64,000 nt of DNA from Ischnura elegans (lineage: Eukaryota > Arthropoda > Insecta > Odonata > Coenagrionidae), in the NCBI RefSeq assembly GCF_921293095.1, contig NW_025791658.1, positions 8,122,001-8,186,000 of the forward strand, given 5' to 3'. How positions within the stretch are numbered: position 1 is the stretch's first letter; the number at the start of each line of letters is the position of its first letter. Below, piece by piece: positions 20,405-30,904 of this stretch. The translations under genes were made by a program, and so were the position numbers. The notes beneath the pieces are model-generated. The model was not told the DNA's origin and searched no databases. It saw nothing but the letters and a program-made list of their open reading frames with translations.

Positions 20405-21420
20405 AATATTCTACATTTACATCTACATGATGCCCTGATAGCATCCTCTAGGGTGTTTGGCAGGGGGTGATCAATCACCAGCATGCAGTATGCAATTGGA
20501 TTCCCACATGCACACCACGCGGTCCACGAAACGTCACGTATACCAACAAATATACCATATTCTGTTAGAAATAATAAAAAAATTAAGAAACATGAATTTA
20601 TTTTTACATAGGTTAGTAGGCTACACTAAAAGTTATGCAATCTATTTATGAGTTCTATCGCTGCCGTTATAATTTCCTATTGATCATGGAAAAAAAACAT
20701 TCCTAATCTGTCTGTTCTACAATGTATCTCTCTTATTTTACTAATTTGATGTGATCTTCCGTAGTATGTCGGCATCCGTAATGTATGGTTAACTTCGTTG
20801 GAAAAGACATTGGTCTTGAATTTATCTAAAAGGTTAAGTCTATTTTTCAATCTACGGTCCGACAGAGATTCCCATCCGAGTTTATCTAAGAGGTGAGTTA
20901 CACTAACAAGACTATCGTAACGACCTTTCACATACATGGCAGCTCTTCTTTGCACGCGTTCTAACTCTGTTATTAAGCCTTTTTCATGAGGGTCCCAAAC
21001 ACTGGCAGCGTATTCCAAATGTGGTCTAACGAGGGAAAAGTAGCTAATTTCTCTCACTTTGTCGTCGCATTTACCTAATATTCTTTAAAAAAAACCCATT
21101 TTACGATTAGTTTGACCGGTTATTTCTCGAATATGTTTATTCCACGATAGATCATTATTGAGTCTAACACCAACATATTTCACGGATTCAACTGCCTTTA
21201 ACTGGGTGTCCCGAATGATATAGTTACGCTGTAGGGAGTTATTCTTCTTCCAAAAATTCATTACGACGCATTTTTCCAAATTTAGTTCTAACTGCCAAGC
21301 ATCGCACCAAGCTTGGATAGCAGCAAGGTCATTCGTTAGTTCATCTATATCTTTGCTGGAACGGATTTCTCTGTAAACTGCAGCGTCGTCTGCAAATAAT
21401 CGTAACTTAAGGTATAGTTA
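20405..21420 (-). mobile_element. L2/CR1-like LINE, RT palm to 3' end
   Basis: On the minus strand from 21410 a frame with stops reads RLFADDAAVYREIRSS (the FADD catalytic motif), AWCDAWQLELNLEKCVVM, VKYVGVRLNNDLSWNKHI, SLVRPHLEYAASVWDP and LERVQRRAAMYVKGRY. It ends with MPTYYGRSH and REIHCRTDRLGMFF. At least one frameshift occurs near 21085. The 3' untranslated part includes TTTGGCAGGGGGTG (in reverse) and ends at the ACATTTACATCTACATGATG side near 20410. The same tail occurs at 46131-46460 and, diverged, at 62645. Confidence 0.85.
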
Positions 21421-22204
21421 TATACTGTTGACCTTGTCCTAGTCAGCACAATTGCGGTAAAACATCTGCAATTCAGTTGTATTACAGAAGGTTTTACGAA
21501 AAAGAAGTCTGTTGGATTAGTGTTGTAATAGAGCTTCAAATTTTCTCTTAAACAATTGTTTTATGATTGAAATAAAAAGCTCAGTTACATGTGAGTTAAT
21601 AATTGTATTTCTTTTTTAATCATGTAGATAATACCATTTTTATCATTCATTCCTTCTTTGTATGCTACGTTAATAATGCAACTACATTGATACTTAAAGT
21701 ATCATTAAAAATTGTGAATAGACGAAAAATACTATTTCAATCTCCAATTTCACTAATTAGACATTAATTTGGGTAATTAGTTTCGACATTTCTGTTCAGA
21801 ATACTGGCTCGTTGTATATCGAACTACACACTTGTTAATTCATATCTCAGAAAAGGTTTCAAAAACCCGTACAAATCCATAAATAAACCAAAGAAACATA
21901 AAAAAAGCAGAAAAAAATTAAAAAAGAAAATCTGAGCAAAATGGTGAAGTATTCGCTTTGGATAACTAGTAGAACTTTATTTCAGTTGCAAAAACTTGAC
22001 TCATGTGGTGTCACCTCCATAGTTATAGTTAACAGTCAATCATTAATCGATAACTCGTAACAATGGGCCTGGAATTAGTATTGTTGCTATTAGTTATTCT
22101 ATGGATTATCACGCGCTAAATAGCACGAATATTGCCTCTCCATTTGTATCTTGGCATGGTATCAAACTTGTGTACGTATAGTCATCAAGGAGACTTTATT
22201 AGGC
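21421..22204. other. unassigned non-coding sequence
   Basis: AT-rich. No element border, RNA gene or supported reading frame is seen. Confidence 0.35.
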
Positions 22205-22295
22205 TGGTGGTAATTTTGGGTGGTATCCTATAGGATAAAACCCCTGCCACACGCCCTATAGGCGGCTTGCAGGGTAGTATGTAGATGTATTAAGG
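22205..22295 (+). mobile_element. 3' terminal fragment of an L2-like LINE
   Basis: CCTGCCACACGCCC, then GGCGGCTTGCAGGGTA and ATGTAGATGTA, form the complement of the tail at 62650-62720. Only the last ~90 bp is present. Confidence 0.65.
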
Positions 22296-22922
22296 CTACA
22301 CTTCACGACTTACTTTTGGTGGAAAGAGCCGCCAATCTTTCATCCAATTCGTCTTAAGTCGGATCTTAAAAAAGCAAGAAGTTAGCCTTTACAATACCTT
22401 TCTGATCTTTCTCGAGGCGACAGAGGGTCTGTGCTTATAGATATGCGGCACCGCGTTTCTCATGTCTTAAAAAGTATAAAGAATGTTTAGGTCCGTTCTG
22501 GGCCGCCCTGGGGCGACCTTCAACCTGGAGATCTTTGGCACAGTCCTGTACCAAAACTGGAAAATTTTAGAGTCAGAATACCAAAATTGAACCTTTAAAC
22601 TTGATTTCAATGATGCCTCATTTGAAAGCATAACTAACACTGTCTTGAGTAAACAGACTTATTATTAAAAATAGCACATTTAAATCTGATTAGATACAAT
22701 TCTATCTCGAGAGAATTTCGAATAAAATTTCAAAATTTATATAATATATTCTAAAACCCCAGTCTTCTGGGTAGTTCTCCACCTGCGTTTTGCTCGAGCC
22801 CTCTGACCATGGAAGTCCACAACCCTTGGACGGGGTCTAAAATCTAACACCCACTCTCTCTCAGTCCTTCGTGGTGTGCGGACGTATTTTCCTGTTGCTC
22901 TCTCTACTTAAAGCAGTCCACA

Positions 22923-23993
22923 ATGCCTAGTGAGTGCGTCAAGTGCGGTTCCAGTATAAAGCGAAACCAGAAGCAGATTACTTGTGATACATGTAAGAGA
23001 CTGTATCACCCTCACTGTGCTTCATTGTCAGATACTGACTTGCAAACACTGGTAGAACTCCAGAAGTCGTGGTCCTGTGCTGTTTGCATCGATGAATCCC
23101 GGAATTTACGCGGTGACAACACCCCAGTTCGAGCCACAGGTCATTCAGCTCCAAGTAGAACATCGCCCGAGAATGCCGGCGACCCCCTCGCAGAGTTGCT
23201 TCATCGTATAAAGCAGCTGCAGGAGGATCATGGAGATCTGAAGAAGACCTTCATCACGTGGCAAGATACCTTCAACGACCAAACCGCACTCCTGGAACAA
23301 GTAAATGGGAAACTGGACACCCTAAAAGAGGACCAGAAGAAGCTAACACAGAAAGTAAGTGAAAACAGTGAACTGTTGACTGGACTTTCATCAAAATTTG
23401 TTCTCATTGAGGAAGAACTGTCAAAAGTTAAAGGTGCAGTAAACGTGCTCCAAGAAAAAGCAAATGACCTTGATCTTAAGTTAAATAAAGCTGAACAAAG
23501 CACACTGAAAAACTCAGTCGAGATAAGAGGTGTGCCGCTGTTCCAAGATGATGACATTCAAAGTGTGGTCATAAAAATTTGCTCCTTTCTTGGTGTGCAT
23601 GTGTCAGCCGAGGATATAGACGGAGTTTTTAGACCCAGGCCTCGCCACAACAGTGATTCAGGCACACACGCCCCCCCGATTATTGTCAGTTTTGTGAGGC
23701 AGAGCAAAAAAAATGAGGTCATTGTGAAGCGTCGTGCCAAGAAAAATTTCAGCTCTAAAGACGCGGGTTGCTTCTCCGATTCAACTTCTCTCTCCCAGAT
23801 CAATCAAACAATATATATCGATGAAGCCCTCACCAAATATAATAGAAAAATATTTGCCCTCGCTAGAGGTCTTAAGAAGGAGGGCAAATTAAAATTTGTT
23901 TGGGTGAAAAACGGTAAAATCCTTGTGAGGCAATCTGAAACCGGCCCTGTTGTTGTCATCGAATCTCAGAGAGATCTGGATCTTTTTTTATAA
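22923..23993 (+). CDS. LINE ORF1 protein with PHD-like zinc finger
   Basis: A 356-codon frame from the first ATG. Residues 5-55 form a C4HC3 finger: C5, C8, C21, C24, H29, C32, C52, C55, with W50 before the last pair as in PHD domains. Residues about 90-195 are rich in heptad-like Leu, Lys and Glu (coiled coil), and would trimerise the RNA-binding protein. From about 230 to the end lies a basic domain (RRAKKNFSSKDAG, YIDEALTKYNRKIF) similar in order to the C-terminal domain of many invertebrate LINE ORF1 proteins. It should bind the element's RNA as a chaperone. It ends with codons CTT TTT TTA TAA, forming a possible slippery site. Confidence 0.9.
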   Translation: MPSECVKCGSSIKRNQKQITCDTCKRLYHPHCASLSDTDLQTLVELQKSWSCAVCIDESRNLRGDNTPVRATGHSAPSRTSPENAGDPLAELLHRIKQLQEDHGDLKKTFITWQDTFNDQTALLEQVNGKLDTLKEDQKKLTQKVSENSELLTGLSSKFVLIEEELSKVKGAVNVLQEKANDLDLKLNKAEQSTLKNSVEIRGVPLFQDDDIQSVVIKICSFLGVHVSAEDIDGVFRPRPRHNSDSGTHAPPIIVSFVRQSKKNEVIVKRRAKKNFSSKDAGCFSDSTSLSQINQTIYIDEALTKYNRKIFALARGLKKEGKLKFVWVKNGKILVRQSETGPVVVIESQRDLDLFL

Positions 23994-24037
23994 ATAGCGA
24001 TAAGTGCTTGTCTGAGACAAATCTGTATGCTAGCACT
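23984..24037 (+). promoter_or_regulatory. candidate -1 ribosomal frameshift site joining ORF1 and ORF2
   Basis: In ORF1 frame the last codons give the heptamer T TTT TTA (23984-23990), directly followed by the TAA stop. This U-UUU-UUA form is a known -1 slippery sequence. ORF2 lies in the -1 frame and has no ATG until its residue 33. Twelve bases downstream, AGTGC (24003-24007) can pair with GCACT (24033-24037), enclosing TTGTC/GACAA. The arrangement fits a shift that makes an ORF1-ORF2 fusion; termination-reinitiation is the alternative. Confidence 0.5.
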
Positions 24038-26839
24038 GATAAAAATATCAATATTTCATTAATTAACGCTCAATCACTTGTCGCACATTTCGATGAATTT
24101 AAAATGTACTATGATTCTAGAAAGATCCATATAATTGGTGTAACTGAAACATGGTTGAAATCAAATATTGGAGATGATTTTGTTGCATTGAACAATTATA
24201 CTCTTTTCCGAAATGACCGTGAAGGAAAGAGAGGGGGAGGAGTGGGTATATACGTCCATGAATCCTTACAAGCTGAACTGATCGGTTCGTCCCCTAGTGA
24301 ATATTCGAACCGGCCAGAGTATTTATGCTTAGAGGTATGTCGACCACCAACAAAAATTTTAATTTTAATTATGTATAAACCTCCAAAATCTCAAAATTTA
24401 GAAGAATTTGAAAACTTCCTTGGGTATCACATTTCTATGTATGAAAATGTACTTGTGATGGGAGACTTTAATATTAACTTACTTAAACCCTCTTCAGAAA
24501 AAGATAGGCTGTTGGAAATGTTACAGGGATTTAATCTCAGCGTTGTAGCTACCGGGCCAACTTGCCATACGCACAACGCCCAGTCTGTTTTAGACTTATT
24601 CTGTGTCGATAATCTCAATAAGGTGGTTAAAATTGAATTATTCGATGAACCCGACATGTCTTGCCACAATCAAATGACTTTAGTGTATGATATTAAATCA
24701 CCAGACCCATTAGTGAAGCACATAACCTACAGGGACTTCAGAAATTTTGACCACTCCAAATTCCTCTCCGACCTGAGTAATAAAGACTGGGATGCAATAG
24801 CGAATGCAATATCCCCAAATGATAAAGTAGAAATTTTCAATACCAACGTTATAGATACATTTGATTTGAACGCTCCTATTCGCACTATTCGTGTGACCCA
24901 CCCACCAACTCCATGGATAACACCCGAAATAAAGACGGAAATTAAGCGAAGGAACTATGCCCGAGCATTATATAGAAGGTATGGTGACCCTGATGCCTTT
25001 GCATCGTACAAAGCCCTGAGAAAGTTTACGAAGAAAAAGATTCGTGAAGCAAAAAATAAATACTATCACGCGCTTTTCTCAGAATGCCAGAGTGCAAAAA
25101 ATACATGGAAGCATTTGCGAAATCTCGGAATCGCTACAAAACATAAAGACGATAAGTTAAACATACATCCAGACATCATAAACAATTACTTCTCTCTCAG
25201 AAAGAAGGCAATTCTTCCCCAAACCTCCATCAGCAATGAGGCTGTTGATCTTGATAACCAGTTCTTCTTTTCACACGTGAAACTTACAGAGGTCACTAAA
25301 GCATGTAAAAACATCACCACAAACGCTAGAGGCTATGATGAAATTCCTATAGATTTTATTAAAAAGGTATTACCTATGTTACTACCTGTTCTCTTAAATA
25401 TCTTTGACTCCTCTCTACAACTGGGTATATACCCAGATGTATGGAAAAGAACCTTTTTACGGCCAATTCCTAAATGTCCCAAACCTTCCAATCCGAGTGA
25501 CTATAGACCAATAGGATTACTATGTGCCACAGCCAAAATACTTGAGAGAATCGTATTTGATCAAATAAGTGCGTATATCACCGACCGTAATATACTCGAC
25601 CCAAGACAATCTGGTTTCAGGAAGGGACACAGCACACAAACTGTACTTCTGCGCCTAACCGAAGACATATTAAAAGCAATGGATAATAGACAGTTAACTG
25701 TGCTTGTTTTGTTCGATTTTTCACAAGCATTCGATTCCGTTAACCACACTCTCCTATTGCAGAAGTTAAAAGCATACAATTTCTCAAATAGTGTTGTTAA
25801 ATGGTTCCGATCATATCTTTCCGAACGAATGCAGGCTGTAATAGGGAAGGACGGAGTAACATCTACTTGGCAAAATGTGGACACAGGAATGGTTCAAGGT
25901 TCTGTTCTTAGCCCATTACTATTCTCCATTTTTATCAACGACCTACCGAAATGCTTAATTCACTCACAATATTTTCTCTATGCCGATGACTTTCAAATAT
26001 ACCTTCATGCAACTACTGAAAACCTCATACAAGCTATAGATAAGCTGAATACTGATATTGAACATATTAGCAAGTGGGCTGAGACTAATGGTCTGAAACT
26101 AAATGAAAATAAATCAAAAGCCATTATATTTAGCAGTAGAAACCTTTCCCTCAAGATAAATCTTAACCACATCCCAGAAATCATGGTTAAACATCGACCT
26201 CTCCCCTATGAAGAGCAAGTAAAAAATCTGGGGGTAATTATGGACTGCAATTTAAATTGGAATGCGCATTGCATAAATGTTAAGAGTAGAAGCCATAAAA
26301 CGCTTTATTACTTATACAAGACAAAGCGCCTGTTGCCCACAAACATACGAAAATCCATCGTAAATGCTCTCATTTTTCCCCATTTTGATTACTGTTGTGG
26401 TGTGCTAAGTAATATTAATGAAGAAACAAATAACAAATTGCAGGTAACGATGAATGCTTCACTGAGATTCATATATGATCTAAAGCGTTGGGATCATATT
26501 ACAGATGCTTACAGAAAACTAAAATGGCTTAAAGTCAAGGAAAGACGCCTCTATTTGTCTATGGTTTCTGCCTTTAAAACTTTTAAATCCAGCTGTCCTC
26601 AGTACCTATTCAACTCTTTCACTTTTAAAAAGAACATAATAAGTCGCTTAACGCGCTCCCAGCATATTGATCTACAGATTCCCCAGCACAAAACCGAAAT
26701 ATATCATAAATCTTACGTAGCTACAGTATCAAGGCATTGGAATGCACTCCCGGAAGATATTAAATCAAGTCAATCTTTAACTAGTTTCAAAATTAAATTA
26801 TTCAAACACTTAATTCTAAAAACTGAAGAATCTTCCTAA
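24008..26839 (+). CDS. LINE ORF2: AP endonuclease and reverse transcriptase
   Basis: The frame is open from before 23993, overlapping the end of ORF1, to 26839, about 943 codons counted from 24008. No ATG occurs near its beginning. The endonuclease (about 14-230) shows SLINAQSL, VTETWL, GGGVGIYV, MYKPP and GDFNINL. The late His motif reads SCHN, where SDH or SxHD is commoner. The reverse transcriptase (about 470-730) has PIPKCPKPSNPSDYRPIGLL, the FDFSQAFDSV box, GSVLSPLLF and YADD at residues 658-661. The C-terminal part ends VSRHWNALPEDIKSS, typical for CR1/Jockey-type LINEs. No RNase H domain. The enzyme nicks target DNA and copies the RNA in place. No disabling mutation is visible. Confidence 0.92.
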   Translation: MSETNLYASTDKNINISLINAQSLVAHFDEFKMYYDSRKIHIIGVTETWLKSNIGDDFVALNNYTLFRNDREGKRGGGVGIYVHESLQAELIGSSPSEYSNRPEYLCLEVCRPPTKILILIMYKPPKSQNLEEFENFLGYHISMYENVLVMGDFNINLLKPSSEKDRLLEMLQGFNLSVVATGPTCHTHNAQSVLDLFCVDNLNKVVKIELFDEPDMSCHNQMTLVYDIKSPDPLVKHITYRDFRNFDHSKFLSDLSNKDWDAIANAISPNDKVEIFNTNVIDTFDLNAPIRTIRVTHPPTPWITPEIKTEIKRRNYARALYRRYGDPDAFASYKALRKFTKKKIREAKNKYYHALFSECQSAKNTWKHLRNLGIATKHKDDKLNIHPDIINNYFSLRKKAILPQTSISNEAVDLDNQFFFSHVKLTEVTKACKNITTNARGYDEIPIDFIKKVLPMLLPVLLNIFDSSLQLGIYPDVWKRTFLRPIPKCPKPSNPSDYRPIGLLCATAKILERIVFDQISAYITDRNILDPRQSGFRKGHSTQTVLLRLTEDILKAMDNRQLTVLVLFDFSQAFDSVNHTLLLQKLKAYNFSNSVVKWFRSYLSERMQAVIGKDGVTSTWQNVDTGMVQGSVLSPLLFSIFINDLPKCLIHSQYFLYADDFQIYLHATTENLIQAIDKLNTDIEHISKWAETNGLKLNENKSKAIIFSSRNLSLKINLNHIPEIMVKHRPLPYEEQVKNLGVIMDCNLNWNAHCINVKSRSHKTLYYLYKTKRLLPTNIRKSIVNALIFPHFDYCCGVLSNINEETNNKLQVTMNASLRFIYDLKRWDHITDAYRKLKWLKVKERRLYLSMVSAFKTFKSSCPQYLFNSFTFKKNIISRLTRSQHIDLQIPQHKTEIYHKSYVATVSRHWNALPEDIKSSQSLTSFKIKLFKHLILKTEESS

Positions 26840-27329
26840 GCACATTGTATCCTAAATTTAGTTTTAATGTAGCTCATTGTTATATATAATATGTACGATA
26901 TGTCAATACCTCCTGTGTATGAGTGTAAATTTATATATTTCCTGTAATTAGTAATCAGACTTAGGATGTCCCAATTGTATGCTACTATGTACCACGGTAC
27001 AGTCACTTGTTCTTTTATACTTTGTGAACTTACTCTATGTTTTTCAAAAAATTCATTTTGCCGCAGATCAACACTGTTTCATGTTTCATGCCTTGTTATG
27101 TATCGAGTGGAAGTTATTGTTGCTATGGGGAAGATACTATTTTTTTCTATTCTATGTAATATTTCTGCTGTACCTAAGTCTTTGTTATTTTTTTATTTAT
27201 TTATTACTGTCTTCTTATCGTATAAAAAAAGCTAAATTTTTATTTCTGTAATGTCTTTAGGACCTTGAAGGTCTACGATAATAAACGTTTATTATTATTA
27301 TTATTATTATTAAAATAGCCCAGTCTTAA

Positions 27330-28078
27330 ACTAATGATTTCGCTTGAATTTTATAATGATCTAAAGTTCCTGAAGTTTAGTCAAAATGATGCAAAAGTGT
27401 TTAAGAGACGTTACGGTTTATTCGGGTGCAATCTCTAGGGCTTTAAATAAAAAAATGAGTGTACCATATTGATTTAAAAATAAAAGTTTACAAGCAATAT
27501 TTTTCACAATAATATAAAAATAATAATTAAAAAAGGAAAACACAAGAATTTTGACATATCTTATTTTTGGACAGGGCTGTTTATTGATAGTATGTAACTA
27601 AACATATTTACAATCCATTTCAATTTATTAAAATGAATAAATTTTGCTAATATTCTCGACGTTTGATCTTCCATTACAGCTGTTATTGCTTTAAGATAAA
27701 TGAACCTTTCTTTGAATAATTTTTTAAAAATTAATTTCATAATCTAAACTTTTGGTGTTTTCAGCATCGAAAGTATGGCCATTGTTTACGCTATGGTCCT
27801 CAGGGTCACATAATGTTATAATACTTTTTTTAAACTGCATTTTGCCTTTTATTTATGTATAAATATTGTACGCTCTTTGTTTTCATTTACATTGCTGAGA
27901 GCAGTATTCCACCGGAAATAGCATTCGTCGTTAAACTATTGTTGAGATTTCTATGTACTCAGTCATATGATTTTTTCCTGATATCGAGGCCAAAAATATT
28001 TCCTTAGGCTGTCGTGAATGTCTCCTTATGAGAGATACAACGTGGAACTTCCTGGAATCTTTCCTGGGATTATAACGT
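27330..28078. other. unassigned non-coding sequence
   Basis: AT-rich DNA between the LINE and the tandem array. The phrase GCTGAGAGCAGTATTCCACC at 27893 resembles GCTGAGAGCAGTTTTCCAC at 18738, so part of it is repetitive. Confidence 0.35.
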
Positions 28079-29290
28079 GTTAGATTGTCGGGTGTTGCAA
28101 TAAAGCATATATCAAGTCTGGGTTCTGTCTAAAAAAGTAAATATTCAGTACAGTACTAAAAGACATGACGGGTAATTTGCGAGAGGTCTCCAAATAAGCC
28201 TACCTGGTTTTATCAACTGTTAGATTTTCGCCTGTAATTGGAGAAGCAATATTGAAAATATGGATTCCTTTTAAAAAAAAGTAAATAATCAGTAAAGTAC
28301 TATGAGACATGACGAGGAATAGGGTAGTTGCCTTCATCAAAGAAAACGAAAGGCATTGGTTGCGATTCGTTACCCACCATTACTGCATTCATAATACACA
28401 AATTATTTGGTTTTTGAAATACCGGTATAGACGAATGGCAAGGGTCAAATTTTATCCTCATTTGAGAAAGGCCAGATTGGCGCCAGATGCGATTCCACTC
28501 CACGTGACGTCCCAGGGACCTAGTTTCTACATGAGAGGATAGAAGTTATACATCGTCTGATGTTACCAATGCATGCATGAGGCACAGAGCTCAGGGAAAC
28601 ATGTCTTAATAATCACCTATTAAAACTGGCTAAGGTCGAAAAGTTTTCTTCGTTTGCTAAGGTGTTAATAAAACTTTTTTTAGCCAAGCGCTACCTGCTA
28701 GCAGAGTACTCAGCTACCCGATAGCATCCTGCGTCCTATCAGCGCTCAGTGCCTCGATCAAGGTCACCTCACAAGGCGAGAGGGGGAACCTGAAATGCGT
28801 CGCACGGACTTTTTCCCATCATTCATACTTACGCGTCGCGTTTTCGCGCGCTTGAAAATTTTCACTTTAGCGCGAAATCTATTTAATCGCGAAAAATAGA
28901 TATCGTCATTTAAAAATCTTAAAGTGTGAAATACGAACTCCAGGAGTAATAATCTATCGATTTAGGCAATGAAAAAATAATAGAAAACCACCCTATTTGG
29001 AAAAGTCTTTAAAGTAACCTTCCAGATTGTCACCTGTAATTGGATAAGCATATTGAAAATATGCATTCTGTCTAAAAAAAAGTAAACAATCAGTATAGTC
29101 ATAAGACATGACGAGAAATTTGCTAGAGGTCTCCAAAGTAGACTCCTGGGATTATCGCTTGTAGTTGGATAAGCATATTGCAAATGTGAATTCTGCCTAA
29201 AGCAGTGAATTATTAAGCAGTATTGTACATACAGTCATGACGAGGACCTTGCCAGAGGTTTACAAAGAAGCCTTTTTGGTCGCGTGCCGG
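28079..29290 (+). repeat. tandem repeat array (~145-bp unit) split by a MITE
   Basis: Imperfect units share GACATGACG, then TTTGC(G/T)AGAGGTCTCCAAA and TAATTGGA(G/T)AAGCA, then ATTCTG(T/C)CTAAA. Two units lie left (28079-28317) and about two right (28998-29290) of the MITE at 28318-28997. Other units show the uninterrupted junction GACGAGAAATTTGC. No coding potential. Confidence 0.75.
28318..28997. mobile_element. 680-bp MITE, AATAGGGTGG family, complete
   Basis: Ends are AATAGGGTAGTTGCC and, in reverse, AATAGGGTGGTTTTC. Copies or parts are at 3995-4058, 16040-16346, 53950-54617 and 63148-64000. The interior has no transposase. Comparing with neighbouring tandem units, the pre-insertion site was about GACGAGGAATTTGG, so a 2-bp target duplication (AT or TA) is likely, as in Tc1/mariner-type elements. 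The superfamily is unproven. Confidence 0.8.
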
Positions 29291-29689
29291 TCATTGTAGA
29301 ATCACAAGAAAAATATATATAAAAGCCCAAGAGCAGTGTTTGGAAGAATTTAAAGAATCAGTGCAAATCTGTTCATCAAAATTTTCAAAAAAAATATTCC
29401 CATTACCTTTGGAGCGAACTCTGTATGCTTTTTAAGGAAAGTCACAAAACCGCAGTCTGTCTTTCCGCATCCAAATTTGGGAAGGAAGTAGAGAGAACCA
29501 AATAATATGTATCGCTAATCCACATCCGGTGATGATACAATGTTCAAGCATCGGAGTTATTTGTAGCATTGATAAAAATCGATAATGGAATCCATTTCCG
29601 ATACGAAAGAAAGAAAGCGTCAGAAGGGTAGGCTTAGCATCTTATTGTAAAAATAAATTTTTAGCGACAAAGTTCTTCAAATTTAATGC
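29291..29689. other. unassigned non-coding sequence
   Basis: No gene or repeat recognised. Confidence 0.35.
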
Positions 29690-29985
29690 AGAATATGCTA
29701 GGTAAACTCTGAGGAAGTCCATGTTGAGTTATATCAGCATAGCATTAAAAAACAAATTGTATAGGAATTGCCGAAAATCAGTTTTGAATTCAGTCTGTTC
29801 ACGTGACTGCGACTCAAATAATTGGAAGAAAAAATCTGATTATAAAGGACGTACATCATGACTAGGAAGTTAGTGGTGCGAGTCAACATAACCGCCCTGA
29901 CACTGCCCACCAACCGTTATTTCATGGTTAATGCAGTCGATCGTAAAAAACTTCGCAAAAGTCGTATTTTCGAAGGACCATGTTA
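29690..29985 (+). repeat. anonymous interspersed repeat X, copy 2
   Basis: Shares AATTCAGTCTGTT, TCAAATAATTGGAAGAAAAA and AATGCAGTCGATCGTAAAAA with copy 1. It directly precedes a TTAA-flanked MITE that separates it from copy 3. Confidence 0.6.
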
Positions 29986-30011
29986 TTTTGAAAAAAAATC
30001 AAAAAACTTAA

Positions 30012-30544
30012 CCGGTAACGCCTGAAGTAAAAACTTTCTGCAATTTTTGTGGCTATGGTTTATCTAAATGTCAATGAAAATCTGAGTCATTAGGTGCGAA
30101 ATCAATTCTTTTACCTCTAAGAGTTACGCCTAGTGGTACTATATGGTACCACCAACACCGATATTTTGCATCATAACATCCCAAATATTAGGCTCACGTC
30201 AAATAATAAACATACTTTATACAAGATATACAGACTAAAAAAATCATAATTGCATAATAACACCTTTGCATTAGCAATACATGGGGCGTAAGTAAAGAAA
30301 ATAAAATGCTTTCTCTAAAAAATTCCGTTTATTTGGGCTAGTTGTTAATTCTCAAATTTCAAGCGGCTCTAAATGCGTTAAATACAGATTTAAAATACCA
30401 AAATTTTCGGAAAGTTTCATTTCAAATGTTCCCAGCAATTTCAAACTCTCAAAAATCCTAATAAATTACGATAAATAATAAAAAAAGTTACGTTTTACGC
30501 TGCACTACCAGATGGTACCATTTGGTACCGCTAGGCTTTACGGG
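30012..30544 (+). mobile_element. TTAA-flanked MITE (CCCGGTAACGCC family), copy 1
   Basis: TTAA at 30008-30011 and 30545-30548 flank CCGGTAACGCC at the left and GGCTTTACGGG at the right. The interior is 533 bp, with near-palindromic GGTACC motifs (TATATGGTACCACC). TTAA duplication and C-rich ends indicate a piggyBac-type non-autonomous element, but the ends differ from those of the full piggyBac at 11389. Other copies: 33303-33822 and 36721-37244. Confidence 0.8.
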
Positions 30545-30569
30545 TTAATTCTTCAACATAAACGGAGAC

Positions 30570-30900
30570 TATGTTAGGTTAACTCTGAGGTAGTGCATGC
30601 AATTATTCTCTGATAAACCAGCACAACATAAAGAAACAGATTGCATAGAAAATGCAGAAAATCAGTTGTGAATTCAGTCTGTTAAAGTGACTGCTACTCA
30701 AAGGATGGAGAAAAAAATCTTGTTATAGACGACATACATAATGAGCAGAACATTTGTTGTACCGGTCAAAACGAGCGCTCTGGCTTAGATATATATCGGT
30801 AATATGTCATGGTTCATGCCGGCGATGGTAAATATATTTTGATAGTTGTCGGAGAACGAAAATCATTAAAAATTACGAAACTAACAATTTTAACCATCGT
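30570..30900 (+). repeat. anonymous interspersed repeat X, copy 3
   Basis: Contains TCTGATAAACCAGCACAACA, GAATTCAGTCTGTTAA and GACATACATAATGAGCAGAAC, parallel to copies 1 and 2. Confidence 0.6.
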
Positions 30901-30904
30901 CAAG

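Larger units (their letters stand above)
22767..27318 (+). mobile_element. full-length non-LTR retrotransposon (CR1/Jockey group)
   Basis: The element is bordered by the 9-bp duplication CCCAGTCTT at 22758-22766 and 27319-27327. It has a 156-bp leader, ORF1 with a PHD finger, ORF2 with endonuclease and reverse transcriptase, a ~450-bp 3' region and an (ATT)n tail after AATAAACG. Both ORFs are intact, so the copy is young. The combination of PHD-like ORF1 and apurinic-type endonuclease is usual in CR1-group LINEs. The exact clade (CR1, Daphne or related) needs a tree. Confidence 0.88.

Noticed and set aside
26966-27251. Open frames after ORF2 of the LINE
   Set aside because: They lie in the 3' untranslated part of the element, in two frames, with AT-driven Phe/Leu/Tyr composition.
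28079-29290. Direct repeats considered as a CRISPR-like array
   Set aside because: Units are ~145 bp and imperfect without unique spacers, and the DNA is clearly eukaryotic.
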